From Chloroflexota bacterium (lineage in GTDB: Bacteria; Chloroflexota; Anaerolineae; Anaerolineales; Villigracilaceae): 64,000 nucleotides of DNA. The stretch lies in NCBI GenBank assembly GCA_016234485.1, contig JACRBL010000013.1, positions 1 to 64,000 of the forward strand. Direction: 5' to 3'. Made by a program: the position numbers and the translations under genes. Below are positions 26,550 to 35,590 of the stretch, one piece after another (the first letter of the stretch is position 1; each line of letters opens with the position of its first letter). The notes under the pieces were generated by a model, which did no database searches, was not told the origin of the DNA, and saw only the letters and a program-made list of their open reading frames with translations.

Positions 26550-29500
26550 ATGACCGAACCAATCATGCAGGATGTTTTGAACGAGTTACTGGCGAATCTT
26601 AAAAGCGGGGACGTGTCGCGCCAAATGGATGGCTTGCAAAAATTGGGGGCGATCAACTTCAGCAGTGACGCCGTGGTGAAGCAGTTGGAAAAACTCGCGC
26701 TCGGCGAAAACGAAGAAGTGCGCGCTGCCGCGTTGAACGCGCTCAAATTAAAAACCAGCAAATTGGTCGCGCAAAAAAGGGCAGTCGAAAACAAATTCAA
26801 TCGCGCGCTGATCGTGAAAGAAATCGGCGGCTGGGAAACGGACGGACTGCTCGAGCCGCACCGCGCCGAAGTGATTCGCAGGCGCTACGATTTCGATTCG
26901 GAATCCGCGCAACCCGCAGCGCGCCTCACACCCGCCAAAGCCGAAACTCCCGCGCCCGAACCCGCGCGGCCTGCCGCTTCATCTGCCCCACCACCGCCGC
27001 GTCCCACCTTCGCGCAAACATTCCTCAGCGAAGCCAGCACAAAAATCTATCTATATCTCGGCGCGTTCCTCGTCATCATTGCCGCGGCCATTTGGGCGAT
27101 CGTCCGCCCCGAAGCGCGCCTGCCCGTTTTGATCGTGGCCACGGTTGCGTTTGGCGCGGGCGCGATCTTCACGCGCAAACGCCTGCCCCTGCCTAGTTTT
27201 GTCCTTTCCATCGTTTTCTCGTTCCTGCTTCCAATAGACGCAAACGTGATTGACGATTCGCTGGCGCTCTCAACAAGCGGCAACGAAATTTACTGGACTC
27301 TCGTCTTCCTCGCGATGGCGCTCATCTGGGCGTTCGGCGCGTGGTTCTACGAATCGCGTCTCTTCACAGCGCTGGCGTATTTCTCGCTCATACTCGGCGC
27401 TCTCCGCTTTGGCGATATTTTCGACGCACGCGAAAATTGGAGCATCTTCTTCATTTCCGTCGCAAACCTGCTCGGCCTGGCGGCGATGTTCGCGCTGAAA
27501 AAATGGAAAGACGCGAAATTCATCCTGCCCGTTTTTCTGCTGGCGCAACTCGTCCAATTTATTTTGGTCTTCGTCTCGTATTTCCTGAACCTGGGCGGAA
27601 GCGTGACGGGAGCAGACTTAAGCGCGGACTGGCTCCCCGCCCTGCTGACGTGGATCCTCGCCGCGTCATTCTACGTCGCGAGCGATTCCCTCGTCCCGTT
27701 CCCGCTCTTCCCGTGGACAGCGGCCGCGTCGCTCTTCCCCCTCCCGTGGACAATTCTCTCCGCGTTCGACGCGTCCGCGTCCGCGCAGATGGTCGGTTAC
27801 GCGGTGTCGGCCGCGCTGGCAGTGGCTGGAAGCGAAGCTGTCCTGAGATTCGGATTGCAAAGTCTCCCGACTTTGCAACCGCTCCAAAATCAGGAGATTT
27901 TAGAGTCCGCGTCCGCGCCGAGATTCAAAAAATATCATTTCCCGCTGTTGGCGCTTTCCCTGCCTTTGTTTACCACCGCGATCGTCATCGGCTTTGACAG
28001 GAGTGCGCAGAATGGATTTGCCGCCTTGCTCAGCGTGGCGTTCGTCTACACGCTGGTCAACGCCGCCCGCCCGCGCTGGTACGTGTGGATGACGGCTTTG
28101 CTGGCGGCCATCGGAGCGTACTTCACCTTCTACCAATTGCCTGGCATGTGGGAATTTCGCATCCACATCTCTTATCAACTGATCGGCGCGAGCCTGGCCT
28201 TGCTCACCCCTGAGTTGTTCCTCAAAGGCGAATTTTCGTTCCGACGTTCCTGGAGTTGGCCGCCCATCCTGTTGGGGTTCATTGCCGTAGGGCTAAACAT
28301 CCTGCTCGTTATGAGCGTCGCGAATTATGACCAGACCACCATCGTCTTCGGCGTAAGCGCGGCGCTCGCGGCGGCTTACGCCCTGCGCTTCGGCGAACCG
28401 CTCCTCGGTTATTTCTCCACCACCCTGCTCGCGCTGACGGTCGTCTTCGCGCTCCAATTCTACGAACGCGATTGGTGGCTCCCCGCGTTGACCGCGCTTG
28501 CCGCGCTGTACTACGCCGCGGGCTTCGTCCTCGCCCGCCGCGCAGAGACCCAACCTTGGGGCGCGATGCTCATCGTCAGCGCGCTGGCGTTGGGCGGATT
28601 GATCTCCGCGCTGGCGGTTATCATCCTTGAGCCAAATGGCGGATGGTACGCGCTGGTCATAGCGGCCATCTTCCTCACGGAAATGTTCGTCCGCAAGAAC
28701 GGCTGGCTGGAACTGTTCGCAGAGATCATGTTGAGCGCGGCGCTGTTCCACTTTCTCACCGATCTTGAAATAGATAAAGCCGCGTATTTCCTGTTCGGCC
28801 TCAGCCTGTTATGGTTCGCCTGCGACCTGGCGTTCAAATACGCCTTCCAGGGAACGCGCAAGCTGGAATATTTCACCAAAGTCATCGCGAGTCTCCTCAC
28901 CCTGGCAGGCGCGCTTTTCGTTTCGCAAGAACTCCCATCTGGCAATGCCGCGCTCTACCTGGGTATTTACACGCTCTTCTTTGCGGCCTATGCCTGGGTC
29001 TACAAAAACGCGCTGATCGGATACGTCCCCGCGGCCTTCCTCGCATTGACGGTCTACTTCGGCCTCGACGCGGCGGGCTTGGAGATGTGGTTCTTCCCGC
29101 AGATCGCGCTGGCGGTCATCTACTACGCGGCGGGATTCATCCTGCGTCGCGGCGGTGAGACGAACGGCTGGAGCGCCACCTTCCTCTTCAGCGGCTTCAT
29201 CCTGGGGACGCTCGTCGCCATGCTCTGCCCCATGCAAGACGGCGGGTTGGAAAAGGCCATTCCCATCGCCCTCGCGGCCAGTCTCTATGCGGTGGAGGCC
29301 TTTGCCCGTAAAAACGTCTGGCTAGGATTCCCCGCCAACCTGCTGTATCTCGTCTCCTATTTCACCATCCTCATTGAATTGAATGTGGACGAGGCGCAAT
29401 TCTTCTCCGTGGGCGCGGCCGCGCTGGGCATGTTAATGCACTACCTGCTGACGCGCACGGATAACAAATCGGCGGCGTTTATCACGGGCATTCTCTCGCA

Positions 29501-29816
29501 ACTGGTCTTGCTGAGCACGTCCTACATCCAGATGGTGGGGTCGGGCGAGTTGAAATATTTCTTTGTGCTGTTCCTGCAATCGCTGGTGGTGTTGATCTAC
29601 GGCGTGGTGATCCGTTCGCGCAGTCTCGTCATCGCGCCGATTGCGTTTATCGCACTGGCGTCGGTCACTGTCCTTTATAACGCTCTCAAGGATCTGTCGG
29701 TGGTACTCATCATTGGCATCACGGGTCTCATCCTGCTGGGGCTGGGTACACTGGCCGTAGTGATGCGCGAACGGATTTCGAATCTCGCCGAACAATTCAG
29801 CGATTGGGATGCGTGA
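26550..29816 (+). CDS. Giant polytopic membrane protein with N-terminal HEAT-like segment (DUF2157-like)
   Basis: A 1,088-residue protein. Residues 1-75 are helical repeats resembling HEAT (SRQMDGLQKLG, NEEVRAAALNALKLK). Residues about 85-115 (EIGGWETDGLLEPHRAEVIRRRYDF) match the short soluble segment that opens DUF2157-type membrane proteins. A Pro/Ala-rich linker (about 125-150) follows. From about 165 to the end there are some 25-30 hydrophobic segments, with repeated IYYAAGFILRRGGETN-like units suggesting internal duplication. AAAAGGAG lies 5 bases before the ATG. Function unknown; no catalytic motif is visible. Confidence 0.75.
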   Translation: MTEPIMQDVLNELLANLKSGDVSRQMDGLQKLGAINFSSDAVVKQLEKLALGENEEVRAAALNALKLKTSKLVAQKRAVENKFNRALIVKEIGGWETDGLLEPHRAEVIRRRYDFDSESAQPAARLTPAKAETPAPEPARPAASSAPPPPRPTFAQTFLSEASTKIYLYLGAFLVIIAAAIWAIVRPEARLPVLIVATVAFGAGAIFTRKRLPLPSFVLSIVFSFLLPIDANVIDDSLALSTSGNEIYWTLVFLAMALIWAFGAWFYESRLFTALAYFSLILGALRFGDIFDARENWSIFFISVANLLGLAAMFALKKWKDAKFILPVFLLAQLVQFILVFVSYFLNLGGSVTGADLSADWLPALLTWILAASFYVASDSLVPFPLFPWTAAASLFPLPWTILSAFDASASAQMVGYAVSAALAVAGSEAVLRFGLQSLPTLQPLQNQEILESASAPRFKKYHFPLLALSLPLFTTAIVIGFDRSAQNGFAALLSVAFVYTLVNAARPRWYVWMTALLAAIGAYFTFYQLPGMWEFRIHISYQLIGASLALLTPELFLKGEFSFRRSWSWPPILLGFIAVGLNILLVMSVANYDQTTIVFGVSAALAAAYALRFGEPLLGYFSTTLLALTVVFALQFYERDWWLPALTALAALYYAAGFVLARRAETQPWGAMLIVSALALGGLISALAVIILEPNGGWYALVIAAIFLTEMFVRKNGWLELFAEIMLSAALFHFLTDLEIDKAAYFLFGLSLLWFACDLAFKYAFQGTRKLEYFTKVIASLLTLAGALFVSQELPSGNAALYLGIYTLFFAAYAWVYKNALIGYVPAAFLALTVYFGLDAAGLEMWFFPQIALAVIYYAAGFILRRGGETNGWSATFLFSGFILGTLVAMLCPMQDGGLEKAIPIALAASLYAVEAFARKNVWLGFPANLLYLVSYFTILIELNVDEAQFFSVGAAALGMLMHYLLTRTDNKSAAFITGILSQLVLLSTSYIQMVGSGELKYFFVLFLQSLVVLIYGVVIRSRSLVIAPIAFIALASVTVLYNALKDLSVVLIIGITGLILLGLGTLAVVMRERISNLAEQFSDWDA

Positions 29817-29823
29817 GTATAAT

Positions 29824-29860
29824 CAAAGTGACAGTCACTCCAATCGTGACTGTCACTTTG
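29824..29860. repeat. Hairpin between membrane protein genes
   Basis: A perfect 15-bp stem (29824-29838 with 29846-29860, arms CAAAGTGACAGTCAC / GTGACTGTCACTTTG) and 7-base loop. It directly precedes the AGAGGAG ribosome binding site of the next gene, so it may end or modulate the upstream transcript or act on translation. There is no T run. Confidence 0.6.
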
Positions 29861-29876
29861 CAAAGAGGAGCCGTCC

Positions 29877-30674
29877 ATGTTCAATGATCCCAATGACAAG
29901 CCCTTTGAAATGACATCCCAGGAACCCGCGGACGTCGGCGACAACACGCCCGTCAGCGTGGAGTCAGCGGAGATGGCGCCCGCGACGGCGAGTCCGGCTC
30001 GAGGTCCAAGAGCGGATCGAGCGTTGTGGTTCACCGTCGGGGGCATCACAATCGCCGCGTGTTGCGTCGTCTTCGTCCTCGTCTTTAATTTTCTGCGAAG
30101 CGATCCATTCGCGAATCTTTTTGCCATGGACGATTACGAAACGCCGACGCCGTTTCCCACCGTCAGCGCCCGCGACCTGACCGCCACCCAGCGGGCGTGG
30201 ACTCCGCCGAGCGCGCAACCCACCTTCGCTTCGGTGAGCGAGGCGAGAAAGGCCGCGGAGGAACGGACGATTTGGCCGCTGGCATATTTTGCCGAGCGCT
30301 ATCCCGACCAGCCCGATATCAATCAACCTGGCGATGTTTATCTGTACAATGTTTTTTTGAGCGCCGATCAAAGCGCGCTTTGGGATTACGGATGGTGCGC
30401 CACCACGCAGGAAATTCTCGAACAGAATTTCGCGCAAATGAAGGTGGAGTTTATTGTGAACGGAAAAGTTTTACGCGCCGATCTTGTGGTCAGGGATTAC
30501 GACCGCGGGAACGATAGCGGGCGTTGCCGTGACTACACCGCGCTCATCACCCACTGGCCGAGCGGGACGCATCACCTGGACGTGAACGTGACTTTCCTCA
30601 TCCCCACCGACGACGGCTGGAATATGTACCCCGCGGGAACGCATACGTTTCGGTATTTTGTAAATGTAGAGTGA
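29877..30674 (+). CDS. Hypothetical single-pass membrane protein
   Basis: A 265-residue protein with an acidic, disordered cytoplasmic start (about 1-48), one membrane segment (about 50-73, LWFTVGGITIAACCVVFVLVFNFL) and an extracytoplasmic domain of about 190 residues containing ETPTPFPT-type proline linkers and a compact C-terminal part with Trp and two Cys (WCATTQ, GRCRDY) that could form a disulfide. The proline/threonine linker is typical of Chloroflexota envelope proteins. RBS AGAGGAG 6 bases upstream. No family recognised. Confidence 0.7.
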   Translation: MFNDPNDKPFEMTSQEPADVGDNTPVSVESAEMAPATASPARGPRADRALWFTVGGITIAACCVVFVLVFNFLRSDPFANLFAMDDYETPTPFPTVSARDLTATQRAWTPPSAQPTFASVSEARKAAEERTIWPLAYFAERYPDQPDINQPGDVYLYNVFLSADQSALWDYGWCATTQEILEQNFAQMKVEFIVNGKVLRADLVVRDYDRGNDSGRCRDYTALITHWPSGTHHLDVNVTFLIPTDDGWNMYPAGTHTFRYFVNVE

Positions 30675-30686
30675 GTGTCGTCGCTC

Positions 30687-31271
30687 TTAATCTTCAGGCG
30701 TCAATCGCTCACCCGTTTTCGGATCCAAATAAATATAGCGCGTATTTTTTCCACACGTGGAACTGGTGAGTATCCATGCTAGTTGATTCTTAACCTGATA
30801 ACGTCTTATCAGTTTTAGTGAACTGCAAATCAGGTATTCTTTTGGGCGTCCATCAAAAGTGACCCGCTCTTTCGAATCAAATAATAAGTCAAACGCGTCG
30901 ATACTATCGAGAGACCAATCCTGTTCCAATATTGGAGTCTCCTGACTAATTGGGCGGGTGTGAGAGAATGTTTGTGTTTCGTACGTATCGTCAGAATAAA
31001 GGTAAACGACAAAAATGGTCCCTTCTCGGCTCGGGGCAACAAACCCAACGCTCATTCGCAATAGATCTCGAGGATGCCCTGTTGCTTCGATGGGAATATC
31101 CGCAGAAATCAGATATGAATCGGATGCCCAGGCTTTTGCATATTTATGCATGAATGGCAGGTAATATTTCAGCGACCGCACATAAACGACTGTATGCTTC
31201 TCTTGAGCGCCACCGCATGACGAAACAAATAAAACAAAGAGCAGACAGAAAACCACAAACTTTCGTTTCAT
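30687..31271 (-). CDS. Hypothetical lipoprotein
   Basis: A 194-residue protein with a lipoprotein signal peptide (MKRKFVVFCLLFVLFVSSCGG; lipobox VSSC, Cys19). The ATG at 31271 overlaps the sirtuin stop in ATGA, so the two genes are coupled; a GTG two codons earlier is possible but less likely. The mature part has YLPFMHKYAKAW, FVVYLYSDDTYETQTF and ends LDPKTGERLTPED. No family recognised. The base composition is more AT-rich than the neighbours, with rarer codons, suggesting a recently acquired gene. Confidence 0.65.
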   Translation of the reverse strand: MKRKFVVFCLLFVLFVSSCGGAQEKHTVVYVRSLKYYLPFMHKYAKAWASDSYLISADIPIEATGHPRDLLRMSVGFVAPSREGTIFVVYLYSDDTYETQTFSHTRPISQETPILEQDWSLDSIDAFDLLFDSKERVTFDGRPKEYLICSSLKLIRRYQVKNQLAWILTSSTCGKNTRYIYLDPKTGERLTPED

Positions 31272-32035
31272 AACCACACCGCCTGCATCAGCGCGGGCAA
31301 CACTTCGCCCGATTTTCCCTGCAAAAGAAAATCAGCCTTCTCTGTGAGCGGCGTCGGTTCGAGATTGATCTCGACCACGACCGCTCCTTTATTTCTGGCG
31401 GCGAATGGTAGCGCCGCCGCGGGCTGAACCATGCCCGACGTGCCAATGGACAGGAATACCTGACTCGTCCGCGCCGCCTCCACCGCCGCTTCCAACGTGG
31501 ACCTCGGGAGGGACTCGCCAAACCAGACCACGTCTGGCCTGAGCATTCCCCCACACCCCGCGCAACGCGGCACGTCCCCATTTTCTTCCCACGCATCCGC
31601 GTACATGCCACATTCCGCGCAACGGACACGTTGAATGTTGCCATGTAGTTCGAGGATGGGGTAAGAGACCTCACAGGTCTCGGAGACCTGTGAGGTCTCC
31701 TCCGCCTTGCGATGCAATCCATCCACGTTCTGCGTGATAAGAGTAAAGTGCGGGACGCGATGTCCCATCTCTGCCAGCGCGTAGTGACCCGCGTTCGGTT
31801 GGACTTCGCGTATTTTCTCGCGGCGCATGGCGTACCAATCCCAGACCAGTTTGGGGTTGCGCGCAAAGGCTTCGGGCGAGGCCAGGTCTTCGGGCTTGTA
31901 TTGCGCCCACAACCCCGTCTGCGCGTCGCGGAAGGTGCGGAGACCGCTCTCTTGCGACGCGCCCGCCCCCGTCAACGCGGCGACGCGTTCGGCTCTGCGA
32001 AGGACTTGAAGGAGGATGTCGGGAAATTCTGTCAT
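31268..32035 (-). CDS. NAD-dependent protein deacylase, sirtuin family
   Basis: A 255-residue bacterial sirtuin that removes acyl groups from lysines using NAD. GAGASQESGLRTFRD (residues 23-37) binds NAD, TQNVDGLH (101-108) is conserved, catalytic His131 is in LELHGN, and the zinc is held by Cys139, Cys142, Cys158 and Cys161. VVWFGESLP and IGTSGMVQPAA complete the fold. The frame extends to 32326, but family members start near MTEFPD, at 32035. Between LHRKA and ILELHGN the protein has about 11 extra residues (ETSQVSETCEV) encoded exactly by a 35-base palindrome. It overlaps the lipoprotein gene by 4 bases. Confidence 0.93.
   Translation of the reverse strand: MTEFPDILLQVLRRAERVAALTGAGASQESGLRTFRDAQTGLWAQYKPEDLASPEAFARNPKLVWDWYAMRREKIREVQPNAGHYALAEMGHRVPHFTLITQNVDGLHRKAEETSQVSETCEVSYPILELHGNIQRVRCAECGMYADAWEENGDVPRCAGCGGMLRPDVVWFGESLPRSTLEAAVEAARTSQVFLSIGTSGMVQPAAALPFAARNKGAVVVEINLEPTPLTEKADFLLQGKSGEVLPALMQAVWL
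31665..31699. repeat. Palindromic element inserted in frame in the sirtuin gene
   Basis: Perfect 16-base arms (31665-31680 and 31684-31699) with loop CGG; centre GTCT-CGG-AGAC. The same centre occurs in intergenic hairpins at 36711 and 45261. Inside the sirtuin it encodes an extra loop just before the catalytic HGN motif. Confidence 0.8.
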
Positions 32036-32069
32036 GGTGAAAACTCGTGGGTATAGTTTCTCGGCAGTT

Positions 32070-32118
32070 CGATTTGCTTGGCAAATCGTGCCGAACAGCC
32101 AGCAGTGCAACTGCTGGC
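32070..32118. repeat. Two adjacent hairpins between sirtuin and TolB-like genes
   Basis: CGATTTGC-TTG-GCAAATCG (32070-32088, with outer CGGCA/TGCCG extension) and GCCAGCAGT-GCA-ACTGCTGGC (32098-32118). The second belongs to the GCAGT-N3-ACTGC family. Both lie upstream of divergent genes, so a terminator role is unlikely. Confidence 0.65.
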
Positions 32119-32177
32119 AAAACATTTTAGAGACTTTTACAATAGGTTTATTGTACAATACTTGAAAGGAGAAAACT

Positions 32178-33575
32178 ATGAAACAAAAATCGCTTCTGCT
32201 CCTCGCTCTTTCCCTTGTGCTTTTGCAGTCCTGCCTTGGCGCGCCGAAAGTGACCGAGAGCGCGCCCAACGGGCAAACCGCCACGCCCCCCACCGAAGCG
32301 CTTCCCTCGTCAACGCCGCAACCCACTCCCCTGCCGAGTCACATCGTGCAGTTGCGGGTGGCGTACATTCTCGCGGGGAATGTCTGGGTTTGGGACGCGT
32401 CCACGGGCGCGCGGCAACTCACATCCGACGGTGACGCGTGGCGGGCGAAAATATCCGATGATGGGCAAGTCATTGTTTTTCAGACACTCGGAAATATTAA
32501 TTCGGAGTCGTCTTCCGAAAATGCGGGCGATACGCTTTGGGCGGTTAATGCAGATGGATCGGACTCGCGTATACTCGTAAACATACCAAGATACGCGACT
32601 TTTCTTCAGATGAACCACCAAGTCAATTATTTCTTCACTGATCTTTACCAATTCGAGATTCAACCAAACTCGCATTGGGTCTATTTCACGACAGCCTGGG
32701 ATGCCGACCAAGGTCAAATGCCTTCTGACGACCTCCATAAGGTTGATGCGGATCATCCCACGCCAGAGCCTTTGCTTTCTCGCAGCTGCGGCGAGATATC
32801 CTTTTCTCCTGACGGCACGTTAATTTCACTGGCCTCCATAGGCGACATTGATGTAGTCAATTCTGACGGCGTGGGGTTAACGCTCGTCCCAGATGGAGCA
32901 AGTTCCTGGCCTGTCGTTTCGTTTAATCTAAGATTCACCAATCAACAAACGTATCACCCTCAAGTCGTCTGGTTATCGAATGGAACGGGGATTTACGCCG
33001 TTCTCCCTTTTCGGAATGATTCCTGCTCGCAATATCTTGGAAGTGGAGATCTCGCTCCTGACGAAACAGGGAAAAGATTCTGCCTTGCTTACATAGCCTC
33101 CGACGGCTCCGCTTTTGCCCAGTTGGCCGAATTCTCCGCAGAATGGACAGAAACAGGCCAGCCCCTCATCTCCCCCGATGGGACAAAAGTCGCCTACGTC
33201 GTCAAGAACAACTCCACTTACGAATTACACGTCATTGACGCGGCGACAATAGACACGGTCATCGCCTCCTATGAAAACCCGCCGATGTTTGAACTCTACG
33301 GCTGGTCGCCCGATTCCAAGCGGGTCGTGTTCTTCATCTCGGATCGCCTATTCCCCTTCGCGGCGGGGATCGGACTCCCGCCCGCCCCGCTGACCGAATC
33401 CGCCGCGCCTTATTCTCTGCGCTGGTTAGACGCCGAACGCTTCCTCTTCTTCCGCGAGGGACGCCTGCTCGTCGGGCAGGTGGGCTCGTCCGCGACCTTC
33501 GAGATCGCGGCGGGGTTCGATAAATTGATGGATAACTTTAATTTCTACGATTTTGTGCTTTTGCCTTCCCCCTGA
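32178..33575 (+). CDS. TolB/WD40-like beta-propeller lipoprotein
   Basis: A 465-residue exported lipoprotein: signal peptide ending LLQSC (Cys19), then a Pro/Thr/Ser linker (TPPTEALPSSTPQPTPLPS). The mature part has repeated ISDDGQVIVFQT, FSPDGTLISLAS, ISPDGTKVAYVV and WSPDSKRVVFF motifs, the PD40/TolB propeller signature, about five to six blades. AAAGGAG lies 6 bases before the ATG. Such proteins often bind peptides or glycans; no function can be assigned here. Confidence 0.82.
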   Translation: MKQKSLLLLALSLVLLQSCLGAPKVTESAPNGQTATPPTEALPSSTPQPTPLPSHIVQLRVAYILAGNVWVWDASTGARQLTSDGDAWRAKISDDGQVIVFQTLGNINSESSSENAGDTLWAVNADGSDSRILVNIPRYATFLQMNHQVNYFFTDLYQFEIQPNSHWVYFTTAWDADQGQMPSDDLHKVDADHPTPEPLLSRSCGEISFSPDGTLISLASIGDIDVVNSDGVGLTLVPDGASSWPVVSFNLRFTNQQTYHPQVVWLSNGTGIYAVLPFRNDSCSQYLGSGDLAPDETGKRFCLAYIASDGSAFAQLAEFSAEWTETGQPLISPDGTKVAYVVKNNSTYELHVIDAATIDTVIASYENPPMFELYGWSPDSKRVVFFISDRLFPFAAGIGLPPAPLTESAAPYSLRWLDAERFLFFREGRLLVGQVGSSATFEIAAGFDKLMDNFNFYDFVLLPSP

Positions 33576-33582
33576 CATAAAA

Positions 33583-33611
33583 AGTAGGTCGGACTGGCAG
33601 TCCGACCTACT
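33583..33611. terminator. Bidirectional hairpin terminator with TGGCA loop
   Basis: Perfect 12-bp stem AGTAGGTCGGAC / GTCCGACCTACT around TGGCA, between the convergent genes ending at 33575 and 33615. It is one of three hairpins in the window with the same TGGCA loop and unrelated or partly related stems. Confidence 0.7.
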
Positions 33612-33614
33612 AAC

Positions 33615-34226
33615 TTACTTATCCGTTTGCTTGGTGATCTGATCAAGCAGGGTCTGGATCTCGTCCCGCTCCTCGATGGCCGCCTGTAGAGAGATCTTGA
33701 AGGATTTTTTCTCCTCCTCGAGCAACGTCGCGAGCATGGACTCGGTGCGGGCGATCTGCGAAACTTTTTGCCTCAACTTCACTTCCAGGCGTTCGCGGTA
33801 CCCTTCAAAGAATTTGCGTGCATCCAGGGGTCTGCTATCGGCCAGCGTGCCGCGCGAGATCAATTCGGCCACTGTCCGCAGAAAATCCTCGATCACGATG
33901 GGCTTTTCGAGGAAGCGCGTCACGCCAATAGCCGCCGCGAATTCCTTGTCCTCAGGGGCGACATAGGTGGCCGAAAGGAAAATGACGGGGATGCCGCGCG
34001 TATCCGGGTCAATGCGCAGGCGGTGGACGAGGCTGAACCCGTCCATCTGCGGCATCAGGATGTCGGTCACGATCAACGCGGGATGGTCTTTCTGGATAAT
34101 TTCCAGCGCTTCTTTGCCGTTGGTCGCGGTGATCACGTCATACCCCTTGAACGTCAACGTGACATTGACCAGTTCAAGCGTATCGGGAATATCTTCCACG
34201 ACGAGGATGGGGCCTTTTTCAGTCAT
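33615..34226 (-). CDS. Response regulator: receiver domain with C-terminal coiled coil
   Basis: A 203-residue two-component response regulator. The receiver domain (1-120) has the acidic pair Glu11-Asp12, phospho-acceptor Asp55 (IVTDILMPQMDG), Ser85 and Lys108 (FLEKP). In place of a DNA-binding domain there is a long, charged helix region (about 130-203) likely to form a coiled coil (RERLEVKLRQKVSQIARTESMLATLLEEE). It must act through protein contacts. No histidine kinase lies nearby. The ribosome binding site is weak. Confidence 0.88.
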   Translation of the reverse strand: MTEKGPILVVEDIPDTLELVNVTLTFKGYDVITATNGKEALEIIQKDHPALIVTDILMPQMDGFSLVHRLRIDPDTRGIPVIFLSATYVAPEDKEFAAAIGVTRFLEKPIVIEDFLRTVAELISRGTLADSRPLDARKFFEGYRERLEVKLRQKVSQIARTESMLATLLEEEKKSFKISLQAAIEERDEIQTLLDQITKQTDK

Positions 34227-34285
34227 ATCTCAATTGTAAAACTTTTCGGCGTAATGTGCAATTCAAATATTATGGGTCAAACCTA

Positions 34286-34723
34286 CTAATTTTCCGCGCC
34301 ATTGAAATCGTTCTTCACCAGTTCGATGTTTGCCGCTTTCAAAAAAGCCTGCGAGTTCTCGTCGGTGCGATAGGCATTGCCATAGACGATGCGCGTGATG
34401 CCCGCGTTGATCAGCGCCTTCGTGCAGTTGATGCAAGGCAGGTGCGTCACATAACAGGTCGAGCCCTTCGTCGAAACGCCGTGTAGAGCGGCCTGGATGA
34501 TGGCATTCGTCTCGGCATGGATGGTGCGGACGCAATGCCCCTCCACCATCAGGTGGCCGATCTCATCGCAATGCTCCTGTCCAGCGGGCGAGCCGTTGAA
34601 GCCCGTCGTCAAAATGCGCTTGTCCAATACCAGCACGCACCCCACAAACGCGCGGTCACAGGTGCTACGCTCCGACACGGCAAAAGCGATCTTCATAAAA
34701 TAGGAATCCCAATCTGGACGCAT
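34286..34723 (-). CDS. Deoxycytidylate (dCMP) deaminase, ComEB type
   Basis: A 145-residue zinc enzyme turning dCMP into dUMP for dTTP synthesis. Zinc ligands and catalytic residues are visible: His69-Ala-Glu71 (TIHAETNAI) and Cys97-x-x-Cys100 (LPCINC); [14 protein letters not shown] is the substrate loop. The open frame runs far upstream to 35392 antisense to a DUF2785 gene and is not real there. The ATG at 34723 has GAGGG 6 bases upstream; an ATG two codons earlier is possible. A TATAAT (minus strand, 34757-34752) gives a short leader. Confidence 0.93.
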   Translation of the reverse strand: MRPDWDSYFMKIAFAVSERSTCDRAFVGCVLVLDKRILTTGFNGSPAGQEHCDEIGHLMVEGHCVRTIHAETNAIIQAALHGVSTKGSTCYVTHLPCINCTKALINAGITRIVYGNAYRTDENSQAFLKAANIELVKNDFNGAEN

Positions 34724-34765
34724 AATCATCCCTCGCGAAAAGTTTTTGCGGATTATACTTGACCA

Positions 34766-35590
34766 ATGGACAAAACCTTCTGGCTCTCCCTGCGCGAATC
34801 TGACTTTGCGCTTCCCCCCGGACGGGACATCGGGTCGCTGACCGCTGAGCTTTTTTCCCACCTTTCGAGTCTCGACCCCGAACTGCGCGACGACATCGCC
34901 TACGTTACCTACGCCAACTGGCTCAAGCAGGGACAGTATCCCCTCGACCAGATCCGCGTCCACGTAACGCGTCTCTTCGGCAACCTGCAACACGGACTGG
35001 GTGAACGCGAGTCCGACAGCGTTTTCCTCCGTTCGTTTTCCGCCTTGTTCCTCGCGGAGATCACCCACAACAATAACAAAAAGCCGCAATTCGAGCCGCA
35101 CGAAACCGCCGAACTCCTCAATCACGCCCTCGCCTACCTCGCCGCAGAACGTGACCCGCGCGGCTTCGTCCCCGTCAAAGGTTGGGCGCACGCCCTGGCG
35201 CACACCGCCGATTGGCTGATGGTTCTCGCCAAGAATCCGCATCTCGATGCCGCCTCCCTGCTCCGCATTTTGGAGGGAATCTCCACCAAACTGAAAAACT
35301 CCACCGATTGGGTTTATCTGCACGGAGAAGATGACCGCCTCTCGAACGCGGTTCTCTCCGTCTTCAAGCGTGGACTCGTCCCCGCCGAGCAAGTCAAAGC
35401 CTGGCTGGCCGCCCTCTCCGCCGACTGGCAGGGCGCCTGGATGGATGAAGCCCGCACGCGCGCCTTTTTCAACGTCCGCAACTTTCTACGCGCCGTCCAT
35501 CTCGCCCTCGTCAGCACGGATGATTTCCCGCAGAAAAACGAATTGCAGGTCCTCCTGCTCGAAACGCTGGAAAACCTGCAACCCTATTGA
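34766..35590 (+). CDS. DUF2785 domain protein
   Basis: A 274-residue, mostly helical soluble protein. The segment [26 protein letters not shown], with RxFVxxKGWAHxxAHxAD, is the hallmark of DUF2785 family proteins; the rest ([27 protein letters not shown]) fits their helical repeat fold. Biochemical role unknown. It is divergent from the dCMP deaminase and its end overlaps the convergent PlsY-like gene by 7 bases. Confidence 0.82.
   Translation: MDKTFWLSLRESDFALPPGRDIGSLTAELFSHLSSLDPELRDDIAYVTYANWLKQGQYPLDQIRVHVTRLFGNLQHGLGERESDSVFLRSFSALFLAEITHNNNKKPQFEPHETAELLNHALAYLAAERDPRGFVPVKGWAHALAHTADWLMVLAKNPHLDAASLLRILEGISTKLKNSTDWVYLHGEDDRLSNAVLSVFKRGLVPAEQVKAWLAALSADWQGAWMDEARTRAFFNVRNFLRAVHLALVSTDDFPQKNELQVLLLETLENLQPY

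Noticed and set aside
34724-35392. Long N-terminal extension of the dCMP deaminase
   Set aside because: It is antisense to the DUF2785 gene and the family is only about 140-150 residues long.
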